The notes beneath the pieces are model-generated. The model was given only the letters and a program-made list of their open reading frames with translations. It had not been told where the DNA came from and did not search any database. The translations under genes were made by a program, and so were the position numbers. 64,000 nt of DNA. It comes from Pandoraea iniqua. Its GTDB lineage: Bacteria; Pseudomonadota; Gammaproteobacteria; Burkholderiales; Burkholderiaceae. The stretch is from NCBI RefSeq assembly GCF_902459685.1, contig NZ_CABPSF010000001.1:62001-126000 (forward strand), read 5' to 3'. Positions 58,401 through 64,000 of this stretch are shown one piece after another; within the stretch, counting starts at the first letter, position 1, and each line of letters opens with the position of its first letter.

Positions 58401-58566
58401 GATGTCGGGGCTGGCCTTCGCCACCGTGCTGACGATGGTGGCCGTGCCGGCGCTCTACGCACTGCTCATGAAGGTACGCGCGAGGCCCGGGGCGTCCCCG
58501 GCGGACAGCCCTCGCGGCGGCAGCGTTCCCCCGGCGAGTGCAGGAGGCCAGCATGCGGATGCCTGA
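55447..58566 (+). CDS. RND family inner-membrane efflux transporter
   Basis: 1039-residue proton-driven pump of the HAE1/AcrB superfamily with twelve transmembrane helices. Marks include NLARPLIERPLIASMIALAC at the N-terminus, ESSIQQMEQIDVVTSRSLPG in the porter domain, and helix-4-like GALIIVMGMLTDNTIVVCEG, where the Asp is a proton-relay candidate. Near the C-terminus are SLLGLLSLVGMMIKNGVVLV and MSRLRPVALAAGTTILGMVP. The divergent porter sequences resemble the VexF/MexK-like subfamily more than AcrB, so drug specificity is open. Coupled to adaptor and outer-membrane genes. Confidence 0.94.
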   Translation: MNLARPLIERPLIASMIALACLLGGLFAYVNIGRLEDPKFTIKSAMVVTTFPGASAADVERQVTDLLESSIQQMEQIDVVTSRSLPGYSEIRVNIRDTYTTDQLPQVWDELRRSVGDVQPRLPAGAGPSVVVDRFGDVYGMFYALTGDGYTDAERFAYARELRRQLLTMPDVSDVVIGGNQTEQVRVDVPQSSLIAANLSSDDIAQALALQGETRTAGRLRVAGTDVRIAPTGQINSVADVAALPVGATAGPIQLGDIARVSAGYASVPTQLIRYDGQPALTIGISARANVNVVKVGRDVKAKLDALTRDRPIGMTLHTLYDQPEIVDASVKGFMFDVFLSVVIVGVALGIGLGWRAGVILSAELLLSILGTLAIMYAAGIELERISLGALIIVMGMLTDNTIVVCEGMLVQIERGKSHIEAAGDVLRQQQWVLLASTIVGILAFSGIGLSPDAVGEFCFSLFAVAAISLLLSWVIAVALTPLFGKYLFKLKPKTDDAASGQPEYGGAVYTRYRRVLTWVIPRRAAAIAGLIVLTALGIFGFRYVEQSFFPQSTTPMFYVDMRLPRGTDIAATSARAAAVERALSNRKGVENVATYVGGGATRFVLVYEPEARDPGYAQFIVQVKSAGDIDGMAPGILASLRADHPEAQWTVSRPSFGPGGGTPIQVRLQGPDPAVLRQLGDKVSHALLADNDIDGVRDDWEQPIEVLRPLFDESRARAAGVTRRQFGDVLAYATDGLTSGVFREEDQIIPIVLAEPNAVRGTDRLRNLQVFSATQRRYVPIADVTDGFAIRTEEGGFARRERIRTLTVFAGVKYGHNSVAAFERIRGAVEAISLPPGYHMEWGGEHESSSKAQASLFRQLPMGFLAMILIVLFMFRRVKSALVVLFVVPMGIIGVTFGLTVFRGTFGFMSLLGLLSLVGMMIKNGVVLVQEIDHQVETGVAPYDAIVDGAMSRLRPVALAAGTTILGMVPLLWDPFFKDMAITMMSGLAFATVLTMVAVPALYALLMKVRARPGASPADSPRGGSVPPASAGGQHADA

Positions 58567-60037
58567 TCGACAACGCTGCCGCGCCTTGACGCGAAGCGTG
58601 ACGGCAACGGTGCTGAGCGCAACACTTGCCGCCTGCTATGGCCCATTGAAACTTGCGGACGAGACGCCCGTACCGACCCAGTACACCGAAGCCGCGCCGT
58701 CGGTGCCGACACCGCCCGACGACGCGGCGCTCGCCGTCTGGTGGCAGCAGTATCACGACGACACGATGACGTTTATCGTGACGACCGCGCTCGCGCAGAA
58801 TCAGGACATCCGCGTCGCCGCTGGCCGGCTGGACGAGGCGCGCGCAACCATCGATGCGGCTCGCTCGCAACTATTCCCGACGATCGGCGCGGGCGTGGAC
58901 GGCTTGCGTTACTACGGCGGGCCAACGTCGCTCGAGTTCCAGCAACTGCTCGGGGTCAACGATCTGACGGCCCAGATGTGGCGCGGCGCGCTACAAGCGC
59001 AGTGGGAAGTCGACGTTTTCGGGCGCGGCCGCGACCGGCTGTCGGCGACGAAGTCGCTGGCAGCGGCAGCCGCAGGCGACGTCGAAGCGGTGCGATTGAG
59101 TGTGGCTGCTGCTGCCGCCGATCTCTACATCAATTACCGTGGGCTGCAACAGCAGCATGACCTGCTGAACGCCAGCGAGTCGATCGCCAGCGATTTCGTG
59201 ACGATCGCGCAGAAAAGCTTTACGGCAGGTGTCGTACTGAGCACAGACATCCGGGTTGCACAGGCGGGACTGGCGCAGGTGCGCGCCCGGCGGGCCGACG
59301 TTGACGTTGCGATCGTGCAGGCTCGGCTCGGGCTGGAGAACCTCTGCGCCCTGCCGCCGGGTAGCCTGACGCAGCGGCTCGCGGGGCCGGGTGCCCTGCC
59401 CCCGGCCTTGCCGGCCATCGGGCCGGGGCAGCCCATCGACCTGATGCGCCGCCGCCCCGACTTGATCGCCGCACAGGCGCGGCTGGAGGCGAGCATTAGC
59501 CAATCGGATGCCGCCCGCAAAAACTACTGGCCGACCTTCTCGCTCGCGGGCACGCTGGCGCGCAACGGCTGGGAGCTTGCCGGACAGACGCTGGCACCGA
59601 GCACCTTCTGGCTGTTCAACATCGCGGCAATGGTGCCGCTGATCGATTTCGGTGCACGCAAATCGCAGGTGGACGCCTCCGACGCCCGCGCCCGGCAGGC
59701 GCTCGCGATGTACGACAAGACGGCCATGACGGCGCTCTTCGATGTCGAACGCGCGCTCGCCCGCCTGTCGCGGCAGGCGGAAGTGCTCGCCAGCCGGCGC
59801 GAAGAAGTGGCCCAGCGCAATCGCGTGCTGTCCAACGTGCAGCGGCAGTACGCCGTCGGCGACAACGGCAGGCTCGATATCGACCAGTCGCGGCTGGCGC
59901 TGCTGGAGAGTCAGTCGGCACAGGTTAGGGAGCAGGTGGCGCAGCTTCAGGCGCAGGTCGCCCTGTTCCGCGCGATGGGGGGCGGGTGGCAGGCCAACGC
60001 GATACCGGGTGACGGCGCAGCAACCGACACGCAGTGA
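58553..60037 (+). CDS. Outer-membrane efflux lipoprotein (NodT/OprM family)
   Basis: 494-residue channel of the TolC superfamily. The lipobox LAAC follows a basic N-region (ALTRSVTATVLSATLAAC). Two repeats of long coiled-coil helices follow, with RVAAGRLDEARATIDAARSQ and RRRPDLIAAQARLEASISQS typical of NodT-type proteins. ATG 58553 is chosen because AGGAGG (58542-58547) precedes it. The gene overlaps the RND gene by 14 bp. It completes the tripartite efflux operon. Confidence 0.93.
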   Translation: MRMPDRQRCRALTRSVTATVLSATLAACYGPLKLADETPVPTQYTEAAPSVPTPPDDAALAVWWQQYHDDTMTFIVTTALAQNQDIRVAAGRLDEARATIDAARSQLFPTIGAGVDGLRYYGGPTSLEFQQLLGVNDLTAQMWRGALQAQWEVDVFGRGRDRLSATKSLAAAAAGDVEAVRLSVAAAAADLYINYRGLQQQHDLLNASESIASDFVTIAQKSFTAGVVLSTDIRVAQAGLAQVRARRADVDVAIVQARLGLENLCALPPGSLTQRLAGPGALPPALPAIGPGQPIDLMRRRPDLIAAQARLEASISQSDAARKNYWPTFSLAGTLARNGWELAGQTLAPSTFWLFNIAAMVPLIDFGARKSQVDASDARARQALAMYDKTAMTALFDVERALARLSRQAEVLASRREEVAQRNRVLSNVQRQYAVGDNGRLDIDQSRLALLESQSAQVREQVAQLQAQVALFRAMGGGWQANAIPGDGAATDTQ

Positions 60038-60084
60038 ATATCTGCGGCCCACATCAGCGGCACACCGCGCGGCGTATGCGCTTC

Positions 60085-61146
60085 TCAGCCTGAAGTCTTC
60101 GAGACTTGCGAGGGTACGGGATCTCTCGTGAGCAACGTCGCGAGCGGACGTGTCGGCCCGAAGGCGGCGCAGATGATGGTGAACGCTACCGTGCCGGGCA
60201 CGGCGAGAAACGCGCCGGCCACGCCCCAGATCGCGCCCCAGACCGCCAGACTCATCAGGATGACCGATGCGCTCAGGTTCATCGAGCCGCCCATCAGCCA
60301 CGGGTCGAGCAGATTGCCAACCAAGAAATTTAGGATACCGAGTGAAACGAGCAGAAAGGTCGGCTCATTCCACCCCCCGAATTGCAGTACGCCGAGCAGC
60401 GCCGGCAATGCCACCGAAACGATCGCTCCCGCATACGGTACGAAGTTGAGCACGACGATCAGCACCGCCAGCGGCCCGGCGAACTCAAGGCCCACGATGT
60501 GCATGCAGACCCAGCTCAGAATGCCCAGCACGGCCCCCAACAACGCTTTGAGCGCCAGATAGGTGCCGATCCGGGCATTGATGTCGTCGATGACCGACGC
60601 GAAATCCGGTTTCCGGTGCATCACCGCCAGCAACTTCTGGCGAAAGCGGTCGTGCTCGACCAAAAAGAACCCCGCATACAGCAGCACCAGCACGATGGTG
60701 GCGATGATCGACGACACCGAGCCGATCAGCGTTGCCAGCAGCGCCTGAATGTTGACGGCGCCCAGTATCTCCCGCCGCATGGCTGCCCACGTCGGCTCGG
60801 TCTCGATGTGCAGCAGCACCGCAGCCTTGGACAGCAGCGCCAGCAGCGTCGCTTCGTAGCGGGGGGCCACGGCCACCATACGATTCGTGTCCGCCAGCAG
60901 CAGATCGATGCCGAGCCAGACCACCAGCACGATGAGCAGCGCGGCGCTGCCGTAGCGAACGCCTGAGCGTAAGCGCCGGCCGTAACGCGGCAGATAGCGG
61001 AATATCTCGGCCAGCCCGAACACGATATAGGTCACGATCATGGCAAACGCGATCGGCACCACCACCGAGCGGCCAACGTGAATCGTCCAGCCGACGATGG
61101 TGACGATGATCAGCACGCACGTACACGTGATCAGATCCTGTTTCAT
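60085..61146 (-). CDS. AI-2E (PerM/YdiK) family permease-like membrane protein
   Basis: 353-residue membrane protein with about eight helices. Family segments are SVVVPIAFAMIVTYIVFGLA at the N-terminus, LALKALLGAVLGILSWVCMH, FAGPLAVLIVVLNFVPYAGA and IWGVAGAFLAVPGTVAFTII at the C-terminus. ATG 61146 is chosen to avoid overlap with the upstream gene (22-bp gap). Members have been linked to autoinducer-2 or ion export; the substrate is not predictable here. It is the last gene of the leftward arcD-arcA-pldA group. Confidence 0.87.
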   Translation of the reverse strand: MKQDLITCTCVLIIVTIVGWTIHVGRSVVVPIAFAMIVTYIVFGLAEIFRYLPRYGRRLRSGVRYGSAALLIVLVVWLGIDLLLADTNRMVAVAPRYEATLLALLSKAAVLLHIETEPTWAAMRREILGAVNIQALLATLIGSVSSIIATIVLVLLYAGFFLVEHDRFRQKLLAVMHRKPDFASVIDDINARIGTYLALKALLGAVLGILSWVCMHIVGLEFAGPLAVLIVVLNFVPYAGAIVSVALPALLGVLQFGGWNEPTFLLVSLGILNFLVGNLLDPWLMGGSMNLSASVILMSLAVWGAIWGVAGAFLAVPGTVAFTIICAAFGPTRPLATLLTRDPVPSQVSKTSG

Positions 61147-61168
61147 GGGGCGTCCGGCGTCAGCCGTC

Positions 61169-62476
61169 TCAACGCGACACGGCAAAGCCGATACGCGCCA
61201 TCCACCGATGCTTGTTGTAGTCGAGGATGTCTTCGCCGTAACCGTTGAAGTATCCGACCCAGAGATAGCCGCCCCACGCGTTGTTGATCAGCTTGGCCAG
61301 CGGATAGGTGAGTTGCGTGTCGATGCTGCCCTTGCCGGCCTTCATCCCTTTGCGCAGCGTGGCCGCAAGTTGCCACCCGTCGGTGCTGCCGTACTTGAGC
61401 AACAGGTCGACATAGCCGCGATAGTCGGCGATATCGCGGTTTTCTTCGGCCTTGTGTTCATACCAGTAGATCTTCGGCGCCACGGTCAGGTGGTAGCCGT
61501 CGAGATTGCCGAAGTCGAGGATCGGTTTGACGAACATGATGTCGATGCCGCGCGATTCGGGCCCGTCGCGGCCGTTCGACTCGTGCTCGTATCCGCCCGC
61601 GAAGCCCAGCCGGCTGAACCAGCTGGATTTCCAGCCGGTATCTTCCACGTAATAGAACATCGACGGCTTGTAGCTGTTGTCGCGGAACGGCGCCGATTCT
61701 TCGCGCATCGCCCAGAACGACGTCTGGGTATAGGCGAAGTAGAGATTGTCGAAGAAGCCCTTCGAGCGCGGATCGTCCGGCATGATCATGCGGAACTTCA
61801 AGCTGATCTGGAAGCGCGCGAGGTTCTCGCTGTTCGACCCAAGACCATCGGCGAAGTAGGTCGGCTCGTACATGCTGAGGCGGCCGCCGAACCAGCTTGG
61901 GACATCCGGCGACGTGCCACTGGCCGCCAAATCGATCGGCTTTCCGGCAGGCGCGGCATCACCCGACGCGCTCGCGGGCAGGTTGCCCCAGCCCGCGGCT
62001 GCGGCCGACGCGTCGGCAGTCGTTTCCGCCGTCGTGCCGCCGCCCTTCACGCGAGTCAGCACGACAGTCGAGGGCGAGACGTCCATCGCCGGCACGTCGA
62101 CACGCAACGCCCCGCGCGCCCATTCCGGCCACGGCGCCTCGTACGTGACGGCCTGCATCGCACCGGCCGCCAGTGTCACGTGCGCCGGGGCCGACGCCGC
62201 ACGTTGCAGCGTCACGGCGCGTGGCAGCGCTTCGCCATTGGTCAGCGTGATCGTCAGTTGCTCGGGCACATCGGCATCGACGCCGTTGGTGTCGCCCGCA
62301 TAGAGGATTGTCACGGCCAGCGGCCGGTCCGAGCGCGCCTCGCGCGGCGGACGCAGCACCGAGACCGCTGCCAGACAAAGCGCGGGACAGAGCAGGACGG
62401 CCGCCGCCACGAGGTGCCTTAGGACCCGTCCTTGCTCCTGCCTCTGCCCCCGCCGGTTTCGCAACGGCGGCGTCAC
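61169..62476 (-). CDS. pldA: Outer-membrane phospholipase A (PldA/OMPLA family) with N-terminal extension
   Basis: 435-residue precursor, far longer than E. coli OMPLA (289 aa). The signal segment HLVAAAVLLCPALCLAAV is followed by a beta-rich extension of about 150 residues (ERA-type content: PEQLTITLTNGEALPRAVTL). The barrel begins near YEPTYFADG. The catalytic region is present as GYEHESNGRDGPESRG (His and Ser), with the YTQTSFWAM stretch. The GTG start at 62476 is one nucleotide after the arcA stop, so coupled translation is expected. Hydrolyses phospholipid acyl chains after calcium-driven dimerisation in characterised members. Confidence 0.9.
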   Translation of the reverse strand: MTPPLRNRRGQRQEQGRVLRHLVAAAVLLCPALCLAAVSVLRPPREARSDRPLAVTILYAGDTNGVDADVPEQLTITLTNGEALPRAVTLQRAASAPAHVTLAAGAMQAVTYEAPWPEWARGALRVDVPAMDVSPSTVVLTRVKGGGTTAETTADASAAAAGWGNLPASASGDAAPAGKPIDLAASGTSPDVPSWFGGRLSMYEPTYFADGLGSNSENLARFQISLKFRMIMPDDPRSKGFFDNLYFAYTQTSFWAMREESAPFRDNSYKPSMFYYVEDTGWKSSWFSRLGFAGGYEHESNGRDGPESRGIDIMFVKPILDFGNLDGYHLTVAPKIYWYEHKAEENRDIADYRGYVDLLLKYGSTDGWQLAATLRKGMKAGKGSIDTQLTYPLAKLINNAWGGYLWVGYFNGYGEDILDYNKHRWMARIGFAVSR

Positions 62477-62477
62477 T

Positions 62478-63758
62478 TCAGAAATCCACGGCGTCGCGGA
62501 TGATCGGGCACGTCATGCAGTGGCCGCCGCCGCGTCCTCGGCCAAGCTCGGCCCCGACGATGGTCACGACCTCGATGCCGGCCTTGCGCAGCAGGGTGTT
62601 CGTGTACGTATTTCGGTCGTATGCGAACACCACACCGGGCGATGCACAGACCAGATTCGCGCCGCTGTCCCACTGGGTGCGCTCGCGCTGATAATCACTG
62701 CCGCCCGCTTCCACGACGCGCAGCTTCTTGAGTCCCAGCGCTTCGGCCACGACATCGACGAACGGCTTGCGCTCGGCATGCAACTCCACCCCGGCGGGCC
62801 CGTCGCTCGGCCGGTAAGAGAACGTACGCGTTTGCGACATGAAGTCGGGCGCGACCAGCACGCAGTCGCGATCGGCGAAGGTGAACACGGTATCCAGATG
62901 CATGGCGGCACGAATCTTCGGCATCGCCGCGACGATCACGCGCTCGGCGGCACCGCGCTTGAACAGCTCATTGGCCAGTTGGCTGATGGCCTGACGCGAC
63001 GTGCGCTCGCTCATCCCGATCAGCACGGTCTTGTTGCCGATCGGCATGACGTCGCCCCCTTCGAGCGTGGCCAGACCGTGATCCTGCGTCGGGTCGCCCC
63101 ACCAGACATTCACCTTGCCGGCGAAGTCCGGATGAAAGCGATAGATGGCGGTCGTGAGAATGGTTTCCTCGTGACGCGCCGGCCAATACAGCGGGTTGAG
63201 CGTCACGCCGCCGTAGATCCAGCACGTCGTGTCGCGCGTGTAGAGCGTGTTGGGCAGCGGCGGCAGCAGGTATTCGGTGGCGCCGGCGGCTTCGCGCACC
63301 ACCTTCAGTGCCGCACCGCCGTGAGTCTCGGGGAAGTCGTGAATCGAGAGGCCGCCGAGCAGCGTCTCGGCCAGCTTGCGATTGTCCAGTCCTTCCAGAT
63401 AGCTGCGCAGTTCGTCGATAAAGCCCAGCCCGACCTGATTCGGCACCACCTGATTGTCGAGAATCCACGCCTTGCCCTCGGGCACCGCCACCGTTTCCGC
63501 GAGCAGGTTGTGCATTTCCACCACGTCCACGCCTTTGTCGCGCAGCTTGGTGATGAAGTCGAAGTGGTCGCGCTTGGCGTTCTCCACCCACAGCACGTCG
63601 TCGAACAGCAGTTCGTCGCAGTTGCTCGGCGTCAGCCGCGAATGCGCCAGACCCGGCGCGCAGACCATCACCTTGCGCAACTGGCCGACCTCGGAATACA
63701 CGCCGAACGGACTGTCTTTCACCGAAACGCCGGCGTCTCCGCCTTGGGACTTGGTCAT
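62478..63758 (-). CDS. arcA: Arginine deiminase
   Basis: 426-residue enzyme converting arginine to citrulline and ammonia, first step of the ADI pathway and a known acid-stress response. Guanidino-modifying signatures are [73 protein letters not shown] and the C-terminal catalytic Cys in [15 protein letters not shown] 63758 follows GGAG; the open frame extends upstream without support. It lies 85 bp after the arcD-type stop. No arcB or arcC follows it. Confidence 0.96.
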   Translation of the reverse strand: MTKSQGGDAGVSVKDSPFGVYSEVGQLRKVMVCAPGLAHSRLTPSNCDELLFDDVLWVENAKRDHFDFITKLRDKGVDVVEMHNLLAETVAVPEGKAWILDNQVVPNQVGLGFIDELRSYLEGLDNRKLAETLLGGLSIHDFPETHGGAALKVVREAAGATEYLLPPLPNTLYTRDTTCWIYGGVTLNPLYWPARHEETILTTAIYRFHPDFAGKVNVWWGDPTQDHGLATLEGGDVMPIGNKTVLIGMSERTSRQAISQLANELFKRGAAERVIVAAMPKIRAAMHLDTVFTFADRDCVLVAPDFMSQTRTFSYRPSDGPAGVELHAERKPFVDVVAEALGLKKLRVVEAGGSDYQRERTQWDSGANLVCASPGVVFAYDRNTYTNTLLRKAGIEVVTIVGAELGRGRGGGHCMTCPIIRDAVDF

Positions 63759-63843
63759 GTCGATCTCCGTATTGATCTCTCGTGCAAGAAATGGCGAAGT
63801 GCGGCAGCACGGGCACGGCGCTTCGCGACGGCAAGGTATTCGG

Positions 63844-64000
63844 TCACACGGCGATATAGCCCGTGGCCAGACCGACGACACCGGCGACGGCCGCGATAAC
63901 GATCACCGCGAAAATGCCGATGTCGACGGCGCCCTGAAACACCGGCAAGCCGCGCTCACGCCGGGCCCAGAAATAGAGGGCGGTTCCCGGCGCGTACAAC
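63844..64000 (-). CDS. arcD: C-terminal end of an arginine/ornithine antiporter (ArcD type), cut by the window edge
   Basis: The minus-strand frame from the right edge to TGA at 63846-63844 reads [20 protein letters not shown], then a last transmembrane helix ([20 protein letters not shown]) and LATGYIAV. The basic-loop-helix-GLATG ending is like the C-terminus of APC-family ArcD antiporters, and its place directly upstream of arcA supports that. Only 51 residues are visible. Confidence 0.75.
   Translation of the reverse strand, partial: LYAPGTALYFWARRERGLPVFQGAVDIGIFAVIVIAAVAGVVGLATGYIAV

Overview
The window is a high-GC chromosomal segment of a betaproteobacterium of order Burkholderiales. 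A Pandoraea-like organism (or a close Burkholderia/Bordetella relative) is my best inference. It rests on gene content and order: rpmH-rnpA-yidD-yidC-mnmE running divergently from dnaA-dnaN-gyrB, a bhu/hmu haem locus, phhAB with an Lrp-type regulator, and a fused MnmC. I see no rRNA, tRNA, CRISPR array, prophage or insertion sequence. Almost everything looks like vertically inherited chromosomal backbone.

Layout, left to right. 0-8 kb: a partial gene, an Lrp/AsnC regulator, then a Fur-boxed haem-uptake operon (TonB-dependent receptor, HmuS, HmuT, HmuU, HmuV). 8-18.3 kb (minus strand): an ornithine-cyclodeaminase-family reductase and an operon of an alpha-2-macroglobulin, a YhhN-family membrane protein and penicillin-binding protein 1C. 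18.4-21.1 kb: a small FUSC-type membrane protein and the phenylalanine hydroxylase module (Lrp regulator, phhA, phhB) with a set of palindromes between regulator and enzyme. 21.2-22.4 kb: a bacterial SET-domain protein and a MarR regulator with a Cys/His-rich tail. 22.4-23.7 kb: a 1.3-kb gene-free, AT-richer stretch with a dense cluster of DnaA boxes, an origin-like structure about 21 kb from dnaA. 23.7-30.4 kb (minus): YbdK ligase, Kef-type antiporter, MnmC and a CLC channel. 30.4-31.1 kb: a non-coding stretch with three degenerate hairpin repeats. 31.1-39.7 kb: an OhrR-like regulator lacking the canonical sensing cysteine, a DedA-rhodanese fusion, a DHA2 efflux protein, an MHYT sensor, small envelope proteins, ThpR, and a MerR regulator divergent from an aminotransferase class IV gene with a MerR-type promoter between them.

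39.7-50.6 kb is the replication/ribosome/membrane-insertion core: mnmE, yidC, yidD, rnpA and rpmH leftward, dnaA, dnaN and gyrB rightward. 50.6-54 kb (minus): an alpha/beta hydrolase and a DASS-type transporter. 54.2-60 kb: a translationally coupled tripartite RND efflux operon. 60-64 kb (minus): the end of an arcD-type antiporter, arginine deiminase, an outer-membrane phospholipase A with a long N-terminal extension, and an AI-2E family permease, all closely spaced.

The points most worth a second look are the remote DnaA-box cluster, the hairpin repeat family at 30.5-30.9 kb, the Cys-less OhrR-like regulator, the operator palindromes upstream of phhA, and the active-looking SET protein.
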